Source of the DNA: Chamaesiphon minutus PCC 6605 | Lineage (GTDB): Bacteria > Cyanobacteriota > Cyanobacteriia > Cyanobacteriales > Chamaesiphonaceae | NCBI RefSeq assembly: GCF_000317145.1 | Contig: NC_019697.1 | Span: 2,480,001 to 2,544,000, forward strand | DNA length: 64,000 nucleotides | Direction of reading: 5' to 3' | The notes under the pieces: generated by a model | The model's database searches: none | What the model saw: only the letters and a program-made list of their open reading frames with translations | Told to the model about the DNA's origin: nothing | Program-made: the position numbers and the translations under genes | Part shown: piece after piece, positions 36,289 to 46,120 of the stretch | Numbering within the stretch: position 1 is the stretch's first letter | How the letters are laid out: each line of letters begins with the position of its first letter

Positions 36289-39200
36289 CTATAGGATCGC
36301 TCCTAAAGCTGTTAAATTCTCCTGCTGGGCAGCAGTCAATCCTTGGATGCCCCGAATATTCATCCCCTCATAGGGTCGAGGAGCGCGAAGGATTTTGACG
36401 CATTCACCCGTAGCGATATCCCAAATGCGAATGGTGGCATCAGCACTAGAACTAGCTAGCAACTTTCGAGCGGTGCCATGTTGAGGGATGAAAGCTACCG
36501 AGAATACTCCACTTTCGTGTCCCTCTAATACTTGCAGACATTCACCCGTATGGAGATCCCAAAGTCTGACGGTGCGATCGAAACTGCCGCTGGCTAGCAA
36601 TCGTCCATCTGGACTAAAAGCCACAGACATCACAATGTCCGTATGACCCCGCAAAACCTGGAAACATTCACCCGTAGCTATGCTCCAAAGTCCAATCGTG
36701 CGATCGCTACTACCACTAGCCAAAATATCGCCGCTGGGGCTAAACGCGATCGTGCAAATCCCTCTGCCCACCTGCCAAGTCCGCAGACATTCACCCGTGT
36801 GGATATTCCAAAAGTTAATCGTGCGATCGCCACTAGCACTAACCAGGATATCTGGCTGGAAGCCAAACGCTAATGACATCACCCAATGCGTGTGTCCTGT
36901 CAAAATCTGGAGGCACTCACCCGTTTGGGTACTCCAAAGTCTAATGGTGCGATCGGTACTGCCACTGGCAAGAATTCGACCGTCCGAACTGAAAGCCATC
37001 GAGCGGATTTCGTAGCTATGACCGGATAAATTTCTGAGGCACTGGCCATCCTGCACGCTCCAGAGTTTAATCTTCGGATCTCCATTGCTACCGCCACCAG
37101 CTAGGAATCGACCATCTGGACTCACTGCCACTGCTCTAATCGCGTCAGTGTGACCTCGAAAACTCCTATATTCACTATTTTGAATATTCCAAAGTCTGAG
37201 CATCTTATCGAAGTATCCGCCAGCGATTAATATGGGTGGGTTCGCAATATTTGGGTCGATCGATTCTGGTAAATGAAATGTCGGGACAAAGACGATCGCA
37301 AAGAGCGCATTTGAGTACCCCTGTAAAACCTTGAGACATTGACCAGTCTCTAGACTCCAAAATCTAATCATGCGGTCTTGGCCGCCGCTGGCAAAGAGCT
37401 GACGATTCAGATCGACGGCAATCGACCATAGCCCGTTCTCATGACCGATGAGCGTCTGCTCGCACTCTTGAGTTTGAATGTCCCAAATTTTGATGGTACG
37501 ATCCTTGCCACTGCTGATGAGCCTTCGACCATCGCGATCGAAGGCTACCGATTTCACTTCATTTTTGTGCCCTACTAAAGTTCCCAAACACTCACCAGTA
37601 TCGATCTCCCAGATTTTGACTGTAGTATCATCGCTGCCGCTGGCTAGAAACTTGCCATCTGGACTAAATACTACAGACCAAACCCAGCCTTGATGACCCG
37701 CCAGCATTTTCCAGTATTTTCCATGCCTACCGTTCTGGATTTGCCAGAGGTGAATAGTGCCCTTAGAACAGCCGCTGGCAATGGTGCGACCATCTACACA
37801 AAATGCAATACACTTGACATCTTGGGGTTCGATCCCATCTTCATACTGGAGGCTAGTCAGACACTCCCCACTGTTGACATCCCAAATTTTGATGGAGCCA
37901 TCATCGCTACCGCTTGCCAAGATTTTGCCATCTGGACTAAATGATACTGAGTATACCGCCTGGGTATGGTCGGTAAGTGTCTTCAAGCACTCACCAGTGT
38001 CTAAATCCCAGATTCTGACGGTGCCATCGAAACTGCCGCTTGCCAGTATGTGGCGATCCTCCGCTGAAGACGCTAGGCGAACAGGGGCGTAAGTCAGGGA
38101 ATGAACTAAACTGATGTGACCTTTCAAGATCGACTGAAGTTGATGAGTGTGCGTATCCCACAAGTAAATATCGCCGTTAAAACCACCACTAGCAAGATAG
38201 TTGCCATCTGGACTTAAAGCTAGTGAGTTAATGCTACCAAAGGTTTCAGTAAAAACTGACTTGGCTACATCGGTATCGGCAAAATTAATGTCATGTAAAT
38301 CGATTCCGAGCAGATAAGCTTGCCAAATACACAGACCAGAAAAATCGTGCCCACTCAAGTCAATTTGCAAGTGACGGTAGAGGTTAATTAGATTGCCCCC
38401 AGCATAGCCACTAGTCCCCGCAAATTCCGATCGCAGTTTCACTAATAATCGATCTAATTGATTTTTAATTTCTAGTTTCGATCGCAATTTACCCATCAGT
38501 CGATCGACCAGCGGCACTAAAATCATTCGCACTTGGCTTTCGCGTACATAGTCTTTGGTCTGAGCCTGAATCAGTGCATGACTATTGAAAATCACCACAT
38601 TAGATGTGGTAATTTCTTCGCAAATCTGCTCGATAAATATGTCAGTGACATACTCCATCACCACGGGTTGTAAAGTAAAGCAGCTCGAACTTTTTTCAAT
38701 CAGACTTTGACGATCTAACGATTGTAATGCGGCTAAAACTTGAGAGCGAAATCCGCTAGGAATGAAGTCTGCTAATAGTTGAGAAATCGAAATAGCTTCG
38801 CGCCCGATCGCTAGCCAGTACATTACCTGTCGCTCGATCTGGGACAATCGAGCGAATTGCTGTGCCAGTAAAGCCTCAATCCCATTGCAGAGAATTACCC
38901 CCTGTTCTAAAAACGTGCTCACGCTACCGTCAAATAAATCCCGAATTGTTGTCGCTGCAATTTTAATTGCTAACGGGTTGCCGGAGTAAGATTGCTGTAA
39001 CTGCTGCCAATCGCTGGCATCGGCTGTATGACAACCATTAGCAGTACCGTTGGCGTAGCCTGTCTGCAAGACAATCGCTTCCACTTCTCGATCGCTCAAA
39101 CCAAGTAAATCTAACGTGCAAACTGCTCCAGATTCCCCTTCTAAATGAATCAAAGTTCGGGGTTTTTCCCGACTGGTTAATAATAAACAACTAGCATGAT

Positions 39201-40002
39201 GTTCGGTCGCGATCCGGCGGAGGAGTTCGCTATAGCCAGCATAACCGTCACGATAACCGCCATCCGCGAGAATCGATTCAAAATTATCGAAGACAATTAG
39301 ACAGCGAGTAGTGCGTAAATATGCTATCAATTGCGAGATCTGAGCATCCACCGTATCCGCAGGTGCGGTTTGCTGTTGGTGAGAGACAAAGGCAATGAGC
39401 TGAAAGAGAATTTTATCCAGTGGTGGGGCATTACGTAAGGATTGCCAGACAATGCGCTCGAATTTGCGATCGGCTGCTAACTTTTGAGTGAGTTTAGCGG
39501 CTAATGATGTTTTGCCCATGCCACCCATACCGACGATCGAAATCAGCCGACAACGTGGCTCAAGGGGATTAACTTTAGAATTGTCATCCAGCCATCGTGC
39601 CAACTGCTGGAGTTCATTTTCGCGCCCAATGACGCTAGAAACATCGATCTGCTCGCCCCAATAGCAATCTCGATCTGGGGGCGAAGCTGAGCTGACGGGA
39701 TTCGACGGTTCGACAACTGCCGACACCGCTCGATCCACTAGTTCTGGTGCAATGTTGCTCCGGCGGCGTAGTACTGCTTGCAAATTATTTTTGGTGACGG
39801 GTTCGCCCAATACCTGAGTCAATTGTCGCCATAGTTCGTAGCCGACATCGCGGATGTATCCAGTGTCATAACCGATTAGCTCGGCCATTTTGGGGTAGGT
39901 GCAACCTTCCCAAGCGTGACGAAACACTTGCTCTTGAAGATCGCGGAGACTTTGAGCTTGAAGCAGTCGATCGAGTAATGCTAATGCTTCATCTGCTGTC
40001 AT
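36289..40002 (-). CDS. Giant STAND NTPase (HTH-NB-ARC-14xWD40), copy 2
   Basis: 1237 aa, same architecture and strand as copy 1 and closely similar throughout. N-terminal [21 protein letters not shown]-loop [16 protein letters not shown]; Walker [44 protein letters not shown]; bridge [16 protein letters not shown]; then 14 WD40 repeats ending [20 protein letters not shown]. The C-terminal tail ([17 protein letters not shown]) is shared with copy 1. Differences cluster in the '[16 protein letters not shown]' insertion and in repeats 3-4 and 8 of the propellers, as expected if ligand specificity diverged after duplication. No separate effector domain. Confidence 0.94.
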   Translation of the reverse strand: MTADEALALLDRLLQAQSLRDLQEQVFRHAWEGCTYPKMAELIGYDTGYIRDVGYELWRQLTQVLGEPVTKNNLQAVLRRRSNIAPELVDRAVSAVVEPSNPVSSASPPDRDCYWGEQIDVSSVIGRENELQQLARWLDDNSKVNPLEPRCRLISIVGMGGMGKTSLAAKLTQKLAADRKFERIVWQSLRNAPPLDKILFQLIAFVSHQQQTAPADTVDAQISQLIAYLRTTRCLIVFDNFESILADGGYRDGYAGYSELLRRIATEHHASCLLLTSREKPRTLIHLEGESGAVCTLDLLGLSDREVEAIVLQTGYANGTANGCHTADASDWQQLQQSYSGNPLAIKIAATTIRDLFDGSVSTFLEQGVILCNGIEALLAQQFARLSQIERQVMYWLAIGREAISISQLLADFIPSGFRSQVLAALQSLDRQSLIEKSSSCFTLQPVVMEYVTDIFIEQICEEITTSNVVIFNSHALIQAQTKDYVRESQVRMILVPLVDRLMGKLRSKLEIKNQLDRLLVKLRSEFAGTSGYAGGNLINLYRHLQIDLSGHDFSGLCIWQAYLLGIDLHDINFADTDVAKSVFTETFGSINSLALSPDGNYLASGGFNGDIYLWDTHTHQLQSILKGHISLVHSLTYAPVRLASSAEDRHILASGSFDGTVRIWDLDTGECLKTLTDHTQAVYSVSFSPDGKILASGSDDGSIKIWDVNSGECLTSLQYEDGIEPQDVKCIAFCVDGRTIASGCSKGTIHLWQIQNGRHGKYWKMLAGHQGWVWSVVFSPDGKFLASGSDDTTVKIWEIDTGECLGTLVGHKNEVKSVAFDRDGRRLISSGKDRTIKIWDIQTQECEQTLIGHENGLWSIAVDLNRQLFASGGQDRMIRFWSLETGQCLKVLQGYSNALFAIVFVPTFHLPESIDPNIANPPILIAGGYFDKMLRLWNIQNSEYRSFRGHTDAIRAVAVSPDGRFLAGGGSNGDPKIKLWSVQDGQCLRNLSGHSYEIRSMAFSSDGRILASGSTDRTIRLWSTQTGECLQILTGHTHWVMSLAFGFQPDILVSASGDRTINFWNIHTGECLRTWQVGRGICTIAFSPSGDILASGSSDRTIGLWSIATGECFQVLRGHTDIVMSVAFSPDGRLLASGSFDRTVRLWDLHTGECLQVLEGHESGVFSVAFIPQHGTARKLLASSSADATIRIWDIATGECVKILRAPRPYEGMNIRGIQGLTAAQQENLTALGAIL

Positions 40003-40015
40003 CGGCGAAGACCCT

Positions 40016-40155
40016 GCCAGAATCTATCTTTATTCTAGCCCCAATCTTTCAAAAATTACATGTAGAGATCCGATCTTTTCCGATCGCGAACAGCGGACTT
40101 TTACCGATCTTTTCTGGCTGTCAAACTAGCTGGGGGCGCATATTCTAAAAGACAT
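40016..40155 (-). promoter_or_regulatory. 5' region of STAND copy 2, conserved with copy 1
   Basis: Same blocks as 34127-34255, with about 20 bp inserted between the two CCGATCTTTT motifs (GCGAACAGCGGACTTTTA). Confidence 0.65.
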
Positions 40156-40231
40156 GGAGGAAGTTGATACCGACATCAACCCAACTGACAACTCACAGAT
40201 GACCCAGGAAAAAACCATCGTGCATTTACCA

Positions 40232-40993
40232 ATGAAAACTTTTATAGCGACGACGCTGACTGGCTTAATTTTGGCAACAGGATTTGGGACTTTTAATCCC
40301 GCGAGTGCCGTTATCGACTGCGATAAAACTCCCGACGCGCCGCTCTGTAGTGGCGAACCGAGACCAAGACCAAGACCAAAACCACAGCCCACAACCCCTA
40401 AGCCAGCTCCCGCCCCTACAAACTATCCAGCCGCGATCGCTTTCGTGCTCAAAAATTCCAATTTAATCGAACAAGCCATCGATAAGGTTTGGAATAACTT
40501 CGGTAAAGGGGTTGTCGCTCAAAAAATCAAAGACGAACTCAATGGTAAACGCGTCGGTACAGGAATGCGGATTAAGGATGTCAATGTCAACCTGAGAAAC
40601 ATTACAGTCAAAGAAGTCAAGCCTGGACCTGCTGCTAACCAAATTAGTGTCCGAGTAGTGATTCCTAACAATAACGAAGAATTTCACGTTTCGGTTCCAT
40701 TAATCCCCGATCCATCTTTTCGAGTATTTCATGACCTGACAATGAATTTGATTCTGACAATTGATAATTCTAGCGAACCGATTAAAGTCGCTCGGTTAAA
40801 CGTTCAAGTTAGCAATGCTGATGTGCGCGGGTCGAATTTAATTGGATCGGTTGTTAAAGCATTGGGTGACTTCTTTACAGGCGGAGATTTCAGCCGAGGA
40901 ATCGAGTCAAAAATCAACCAAGATATTCCGCTACTAAAACAATTGGGTGGAGTAATTAAATCGGCGATCGATAGTTTACCAATTCCTAAATAA
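40232..40993 (+). CDS. Secreted protein with Pro-rich linker and beta-rich domain
   Basis: 253 aa from ATG 40232 (MKTFIATTLTGLILATG), chosen because it opens a clear Sec signal peptide with likely cleavage at ASA-VI. Then come a short Cys pair segment (DCDKTPDAPLCSG), an Arg/Lys-Pro linker (RPRPRPKPQP), and a domain of alternating strands (MRIKDVNVNLRNITVKEV, QISVRVVIPNNNEEF, MNLILTIDNSSEPIKVARLN). The tail has amphipathic helices. The fold suggests a lipid- or membrane-associated BPI/LEA-like beta domain, but I do not recognise the family. Divergent from STAND copy 2. Confidence 0.75.
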   Translation: MKTFIATTLTGLILATGFGTFNPASAVIDCDKTPDAPLCSGEPRPRPRPKPQPTTPKPAPAPTNYPAAIAFVLKNSNLIEQAIDKVWNNFGKGVVAQKIKDELNGKRVGTGMRIKDVNVNLRNITVKEVKPGPAANQISVRVVIPNNNEEFHVSVPLIPDPSFRVFHDLTMNLILTIDNSSEPIKVARLNVQVSNADVRGSNLIGSVVKALGDFFTGGDFSRGIESKINQDIPLLKQLGGVIKSAIDSLPIPK

Positions 40994-41069
40994 TCGATCG
41001 AACGAATTAACAGTTCGCTGGCGGGGAGTTTTACCGTTGTGTCCCCTTGCTGCATCTCGAAGGAGAGCG

Positions 41070-41555
41070 ATGTCATCGATGCAGACAGCCCCAATTTCGA
41101 TTTCCAACTACCAAATAGTGTCGATGGTTGACGGTGTGAAGTTTTTATCGCTTCCTTCACTTTATTGCCACCAAAGGCAGGCTAAACCCTGCATCAGAGC
41201 GGTCAGAGGTGGCGATCGTCTTTTTTTAAATCCAGTCAGCTATTTCCACAAATCAACCAATCGTTATATCAGGAAAAAACTCATGTCACCCATACGTAAA
41301 AACAGCTCGATCTCTGATATCGAAACCGAATTAATCAATTGTCTGTTGAGATCGCCCACGATCGATTACCCCTGGAATCCTGCCGACCCCGATACCGCCG
41401 ACTACTACGCCAGATCGGATCGTCACTTTTGTTTGGAAAATCGATCGGATGCCGAACTCTACGTTGGCGTAGCCTCTCCTGTGGAGACTCGATCTCAATC
41501 TTTCTCAATTTGGCTGCAATCTTTGCGAATCGATTTTCACCCAAATCTTAACTAA
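41070..41555 (+). CDS. Uncertain small protein carrying an interspersed-repeat insertion
   Basis: Open frame from ATG 41070 (preceded by AAGGAG) to 41555, 161 aa; an internal ATG 41283 behind AGGAAAAAAC would give 90 aa and is the likelier start. The second half reads SDIETELINCLLRSPTIDY, then YVGVASPVETRS, which is encoded by a dispersed repeat (41461-41492) also found in the ferredoxin gene, then FSIWLQSLRIDF. No family recognised. It is possibly a decaying gene. Confidence 0.45.
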   Translation: MSSMQTAPISISNYQIVSMVDGVKFLSLPSLYCHQRQAKPCIRAVRGGDRLFLNPVSYFHKSTNRYIRKKLMSPIRKNSSISDIETELINCLLRSPTIDYPWNPADPDTADYYARSDRHFCLENRSDAELYVGVASPVETRSQSFSIWLQSLRIDFHPNLN

Positions 41556-41596
41556 CCATTCCCATTATTTCAAACACTTTGAGAGGTATCTCAGTC

Positions 41597-41973
41597 ATGA
41601 AAGCCAGCTCATTCATCAAACTCACCAACATTCTCGATCGCATCCAACTTCATTTTGATTCGTTGGCGCGTAGCCTCTGTCTTGACCCAAACCAATGGGT
41701 CGGGAACCTCCGCGTGATTTGGGTCGCTCCATCGGGAGAATCGATCTACCCAAGATCGGTATTCGCGGGATCGTTTTTACCCACACGCCTCGTCGGCCAA
41801 TAGTTACCGAACTAAAACCAGATGATGCGAATTTAACTCTTAGCGATCGCGGAAATACTTCGGATCGTAACTCTCAAAAATCTCAACTCGTTCGCGTAGC
41901 GTTCGCCTTGCGAAATCGACGGCACCGTTCGATTAATTGGCGGTGGCAATCTCGGTTAATACAGTGGCTTTAA
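41597..41973 (+). pseudogene. Probable frameshifted small gene
   Basis: ATG 41597 opens MKASSFIKLTNILDRIQLHF, closing at 41803. A second frame from about 41695 continues sensibly (GRSIGRIDLPKIGIRGIVFT, RRPIVTELKPDDANLTL) to 41973. A frame change near 41690-41700 would join the two. The region also has truncated GGCGTAGCC- and CGTTCGCGTAGCG-type repeats. No homology recognised. Confidence 0.4.
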
Positions 41974-42009
41974 TCGCATTCATTCACTATCTATCGACAA
42001 AAAATCACC

Positions 42010-42174
42010 ATGAAACTCACAATTGAAGAGCAAAAAAAAGCACGATCGAGTTCTGTTAGTTCGTTGGCAAAGCCGCTCCCGTCGAGAATCGATCGAAAAC
42101 CCAAAAATCCTCGCTTACTGGCACAATGGCAATCGATTGAGCGGAAACTGCATTGCCGATGGTTTTTAGGCTGA
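42010..42174 (+). CDS. Possible 54-aa basic microprotein
   Basis: ATG 42010 to TGA 42172-42174. Starts MKLTIEEQKKARSSS and ends AQWQSIERKLHCRWFLG. Basic, no signal or membrane segment. The ending W..(I)ER.LH.RW is reminiscent of the end of the preceding ORF (RSINWRWQSRLIQWL). Existence as a gene is uncertain. Confidence 0.35.
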   Translation: MKLTIEEQKKARSSSVSSLAKPLPSRIDRKPKNPRLLAQWQSIERKLHCRWFLG

Positions 42175-42259
42175 GTTCGTGCCGCAAAAGATGGGGTTTA
42201 ACTAATTTTGAAGGATGGTCTATTATGATGGAAAATACATAATTCAATTCCCCCAATCG

Positions 42260-42673
42260 ATGAACCGCGATCGATCGAACGGCTACCGAGTTAATTGTCG
42301 TTCGCCCCGATCCACGCCTGCTGACCGATCGACGATTATCCTATTTTGTCGGACTTTCGGCTAATACAGCAGGTGCCAAGGGAATAGCAATGGAACTGGT
42401 CATTATGCCGCCTGGTGCCATTGCCAAGCCCCATTTTCAACCAGAACATGAACTGTCCTCTATCTACTCAAGGGTCGGGTCGAGGTCTGTTATGGCAAGG
42501 GACTGAAGCAATCTCAAGTTTGCGAAGCCGGAGATTTTGTATTTACGCTGCCTGGAGTTCCCCATCAACCGCGCAATCTCAGCGATACAGAACCCGTTCA
42601 TATCGTAACGGCTCGCAACGATCCAGACGAAATAGAAAAGGTTGTGCCATACGATCCGACCTCAGACAGATAG
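42260..42673 (+). pseudogene. Frameshifted cupin, degraded paralogue of the 1288-1734 gene
   Basis: One frame gives ELIVVRPDPRLLTDRRLSYF, VGLSANTAGAKGIAMELV and PPGAIAKPHFQPEHE. Then near 42449-42453 a single lost A shifts the frame, and frame +1 continues YLLKGRVEVCYGKGLKQSQV, CEAGDFVFTLPGVPHQPRN and ARNDPDEIEKVVPYDPTS to the TAG at 42671. Both parts align with the intact cupin. A second loss near the start separates ATG 42260 from the reading frame. Clearly a pseudogene with two single-base deletions. Confidence 0.9.
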
Positions 42674-43479
42674 GACGGCTTTAGACCTGCAAACCTAGTT
42701 AACTAGAGGAAATCCGCTCGCGAACATGGATATAGAAATCGTTAATACCAGATTTTGGAATTAGCTCAGAGTAAAGTTTATAACCCCATTTTGCAGGTTT
42801 TTACAGTTATTATGTTTCAACGCCATAGTCGTTTGATAATGGGTAATCGAATCAAAAATGAAGATTTGAATGATATTAAGTTTGTTTAAATATAAGTTTA
42901 TATTAGGGGTACAAATAATTAGATCTAACTGAAAATATTGGTTTTATTTGATATGTCGAATTTCACAGCATCGAGATTAATTTTTTAATATTGTTATCAA
43001 CAGATCCAGCAAAATAGCATTATATACATCAAACTTAGATTAGTGTCAATGATTTATCGATTCGATCGTTGTGAAGTAGATCGAAATTTGTAATCTATAT
43101 CACAAGCCAGTATTTCTGCCGATCGATTGCCACAATATTATTTATTATTTTGTTTACAAATAACAACTAATCCAAACTGAATAGGGTACATTGAGAATAG
43201 CAATATAATAGATTATATCTAGAGTAACTATAGAGCGGACTGCGACTATGAGCGTTGCCGATCTGAGGCCCGCTCTGCCCCCATCCCCTGGCTGTTGCCT
43301 TGTCTTGTCTCATTTCCACGATCGAGAGTGGTGGCATTTATGCTCTAATCGCTCGGAGCAGAGGATCTGTGCATTAATTTATGCTTTTCAAACATCCTCT
43401 AATTGTTTGGTTGCCAAACATTAAGGTTAAGTAGCTATTAATTAATAATCGATCGATCTAATAAGATCGCCAAATATGT
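42674..43479. other. 806-bp AT-rich spacer
   Basis: No convincing gene. 42680-43200 is AT-rich with few HIP1 sites. A GAGACAAGACAAGGC repeat tail lies on the minus strand at about 43303-43317. A TGTTTGG-TTG-CCAAACA inverted repeat is at 43404-43420. A 57-codon ORF from ATG 43249 has no recognisable features. Confidence 0.6.
43404..43420. promoter_or_regulatory. TGTTTGG/CCAAACA inverted repeat upstream of the receiver-like gene
   Basis: Perfect 7-bp arms with a 3-bp centre, 60 bp before the ATG at 43480. Could be an operator; not assigned to any regulator. Confidence 0.35.
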
Positions 43480-44214
43480 ATGTCAAAAACTCCAGTGCTA
43501 TTAGTAGAATCAAGTCCAGCAGAGATAGCTAAAGTTAGATCTAATATAGACAATGAGTTTCAGGATTTAATTAAGACTATTAATAATTACCGAGAACTGC
43601 TAGAAGTAATTACTCAAGAGCCACCTCAATTAGTGATTTTAGGAATGTTTGATAAATTCAATTACTTTGAGATCGGCGCAGAACTGCACAAAATTCAGGA
43701 TAGTTTACAGATCGTACTGCTGTGCAAACAAGAAGTAGTTACTGATTCCTTTTGGCAAACTCTAAAAAATAATAATATTACCGCGATCTCAGTTAAAGAG
43801 TACGCTCGGTTGAATCAAATTCTTAAGACAGTAGAGCGACCGATCGACTTACCGAGCTTTACTGGAGAAACAATCCTGGTCATCTTACAAGAGATCGTTG
43901 CTATTAGTAATAACCATTTTGGTAAGCTAGCCCAAGGCAATTACTGGCAAAAATCACGCGCTCTAATTATCGATAAATATCCCTCAATCCGCTATTTTTC
44001 AGTCGATCACTTTGGCAAAATCGGTTGCGATCGAGATCTATTAGAACGGAAATTGACAGATGCAGATATTCAGGGTCTACGGCTCTGGGTGCAAAAATTT
44101 ATTGAAGAATGCGAACGTTCAAAGAGTAACTTTAGCGATATTTTGCATACTTCAAATATGTCGTTGCCAGCAACATATTTTTTAGGAGAGTTAACTTGTA
44201 GCCAGCTTCCGTAA
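43480..44214 (+). CDS. Degenerate response-regulator receiver with cyanobacterial C-terminal domain
   Basis: 244 aa. The N-terminal 120 residues follow the CheY pattern (VLLVESSPAEIAKVRSNI, PPQLVILGMFDKFNYFEIG, LQIVLLCKQ, ITAISVKEY). However, the phosphorylated Asp is replaced (LVILGMF) and the acidic pair is VES. It is therefore a pseudo-receiver that cannot be phosphorylated in the usual way. The C-terminal half (NNHFGKLAQGNYWQKSRA, IRYFSVDHFGKIGC, LRLWVQKFIEECERSKSNF) resembles a C-terminal domain common in cyanobacterial regulators. Probably a protein-interaction module in signalling. Confidence 0.72.
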   Translation: MSKTPVLLVESSPAEIAKVRSNIDNEFQDLIKTINNYRELLEVITQEPPQLVILGMFDKFNYFEIGAELHKIQDSLQIVLLCKQEVVTDSFWQTLKNNNITAISVKEYARLNQILKTVERPIDLPSFTGETILVILQEIVAISNNHFGKLAQGNYWQKSRALIIDKYPSIRYFSVDHFGKIGCDRDLLERKLTDADIQGLRLWVQKFIEECERSKSNFSDILHTSNMSLPATYFLGELTCSQLP

Positions 44215-44280
44215 AATCCACTTAAATTATTAATAACTGGCCGATCTTCCCTGGTGCTTGGCAAGATTAAAGTGCCAGAC

Positions 44281-44775
44281 CTACGATCGATCTCGGTAAC
44301 TTAGCACTTCGTCCGAACGCTCGGATACAGTGTCCCGTCTGTGTTTGCGCCCAAGCCAATTATCGATCGAAAACCAATTGAATCGACAAGTAGCCAGGAG
44401 CGCAAACAGTACGATGCCATAGATAAGTTGACTGGTGGCGATTTCCCATTTTTGAACCGATGTAACTCCCATCATCAGCATTATCATTAAAGCAGATGTG
44501 ACAATTAAAGCGATCCGAGTTGACAATCCTAAAATAATTAAAATCCCGACTACGAGTTCGATAATCGGCACGAGATAGGCATTGAGGCGCACCAGCGGTT
44601 CGGGAAAATAAGACCCTTGCAAAGTTTTGACTGTCTCTTCGACGAAACCGGGAATATTGCCGATTCTGGTGAAGCCATGATTGAAGAAATTGACACCAAT
44701 CAGCAATCTCAGTAGTAAATGTGCGACGGCTAAATCTCGTGGTTTGAGACTAATATCGGTTCTAGTATCGTGCAT
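44281..44775 (-). CDS. DoxX-family membrane protein
   Basis: 164 aa from ATG 44775; GGAGG lies 8 nt upstream, which decides the start over the TTG at 44790. Four membrane helices: LLLRLLIGVNFFNHGFTRIG, LVPIIELVVGILIILGLSTR, IALIVTSALMIMLMMGV and IYGIVLFALLATC. The DoxX/TQO family members are quinone-linked membrane proteins involved in redox homeostasis. Located 19 bp after the NDH-2 gene on the same strand, so the two probably form an operon around the quinone pool. Confidence 0.88.
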   Translation of the reverse strand: MHDTRTDISLKPRDLAVAHLLLRLLIGVNFFNHGFTRIGNIPGFVEETVKTLQGSYFPEPLVRLNAYLVPIIELVVGILIILGLSTRIALIVTSALMIMLMMGVTSVQKWEIATSQLIYGIVLFALLATCRFNWFSIDNWLGRKHRRDTVSERSDEVLSYRDRS

Positions 44776-44794
44776 ATTTAGATCCTCCAATTAA

Positions 44795-46120
44795 TTAAGA
44801 AAAATCTGCATTGTTTCCAGTCGCGCCTACAGGTAATTTCTGTTTTAAAATAGATTTATGCTGAAAATCCGTTCGAGGTTGCAGTGGCAAGATCGATCGA
44901 ACAACGCGATCGTTGCCTAAATAAGTTTGCAACCAAGTTAATAAAACCAACAAACGATTGCGAAATCCTGGTAAATAAACCAGATGAACGCCCAGCCAGA
45001 TTAACCAAGCAAGCAATCCCGTAAAAGTCCAGCCTTGAATATCGCCAACCCCCGATCGACACCCAATAATTGCCAATCTGCCTTTATTAAAATAACGAAA
45101 TGGTTGGGTTTGGCGATTTTGTAGTTGACTGGTAATATTGCGAGCGACGGTGACACCTTGTTGGAGTGCTTCTGGTGCCACGCCGCTCGAACCTTTACCA
45201 TCTCGATCGATATAAGCAACATCGCCAATGGCATACACATTATCGTACTCGATCGATTGTAAAGTCGGACGCACGCGCAATTTATTTTTTTGGCCTCTCG
45301 ACCAATCTTCGGATAATTCGGGCATCGTTGCTTCGACGCCTGCCGTCCAAATTGCTGTTTTGGTGGGAATAATTTGACGATCGTGGAGATAAACTGCTTC
45401 TGTGGTAATGCGAGCGACTTGAGTTGAGAACCGTATGTCTACTCCTAATTTATGCAGATATTTTTGAGTGTAAATTCCTAATTTTGGTGATAGTTCGCTG
45501 AGTAATCGATCGCCAGATTGTACCAAAATTAGTTTGACATGGTGCAAATTTAAAGTTGGATATTCATGTCGAATGCGACTGCGGAATAGTTCGACCAAAG
45601 CCCCAGATACTTCCGTTCCAGTGGCACCGCCGCCGATAATAACAAATGTGAGCAACTGTTCGCGGCGCAGGGGATCGGCTTCGATACTGGCAGCTTCCAA
45701 ACATTCCAGAAGTCGATCGCGCAGGGCAACTGCATCTGGCAAAGAGTTAACTGAAAAAGCATATTCCTTCGCGCCAGGAACGCCTAAATATTGCGACTTA
45801 CTACCTGTTGCTAATACCAAAAAATCGTAGTTAATTTCGATGCGATCGGTTGTAATAATTCGCGCGGATAGGTCAATTTTTTCGACTTCAGCCATTAGAA
45901 AATGACATCGACGAGAACGGCGAAGAATCGTGCGAACGGGATAAACGATCTGCTCTGGTTCTAGTTGGGCGGTCGCAACTTGATACAGCAAAGGCACGAA
46001 GGTGTGATAATTAACTCGATCGATGAGCAGGATCTCTTTCCCACAATGCGCCAATGACTGAGCGGCTTGCAATCCACCAAATCCAGCTCCCACGATCGCA
46101 ATAGGAAATTTTTGCATCAT
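44795..46120 (-). CDS. Type II NADH dehydrogenase (NDH-2)
   Basis: 441 aa. FAD-binding Rossmann motif IAIVGAGFGGLQAAQSL at the N-terminus; second Rossmann motif for NAD(P)H FVIIGGGATGTEVSGAL near residue 170; YDFLVLATGSKSQYLGVPG; IWTAGVEA; and VYAIGDVAYID. C-terminal GRLAIIGCRSGVGDIQGWTF and a hydrophobic stretch WLIWLGVHLVYLPGFRNRLL match the membrane-docking region of NDH-2. It oxidises NADH and passes electrons to quinone without pumping. Two tandem ATG codons at the start. Followed by doxX. Confidence 0.93.
   Translation of the reverse strand: MMQKFPIAIVGAGFGGLQAAQSLAHCGKEILLIDRVNYHTFVPLLYQVATAQLEPEQIVYPVRTILRRSRRCHFLMAEVEKIDLSARIITTDRIEINYDFLVLATGSKSQYLGVPGAKEYAFSVNSLPDAVALRDRLLECLEAASIEADPLRREQLLTFVIIGGGATGTEVSGALVELFRSRIRHEYPTLNLHHVKLILVQSGDRLLSELSPKLGIYTQKYLHKLGVDIRFSTQVARITTEAVYLHDRQIIPTKTAIWTAGVEATMPELSEDWSRGQKNKLRVRPTLQSIEYDNVYAIGDVAYIDRDGKGSSGVAPEALQQGVTVARNITSQLQNRQTQPFRYFNKGRLAIIGCRSGVGDIQGWTFTGLLAWLIWLGVHLVYLPGFRNRLLVLLTWLQTYLGNDRVVRSILPLQPRTDFQHKSILKQKLPVGATGNNADFS

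Noticed and set aside
30920-38092. Plus-strand ORFs of 60-110 aa inside the STAND genes
   Set aside because: They are antisense shadows of the WD40 repeats, appearing at the same phase in each repeat.
43201-43330. Possible tRNA or small structured RNA
   Set aside because: GC-rich with some pairing, but no cloverleaf, T-loop or acceptor stem could be drawn.
43249-43422. 57-codon ORF with ATG
   Set aside because: It reads through a repeat tail and an inverted repeat, with Cys/Pro composition unlike a real protein here.
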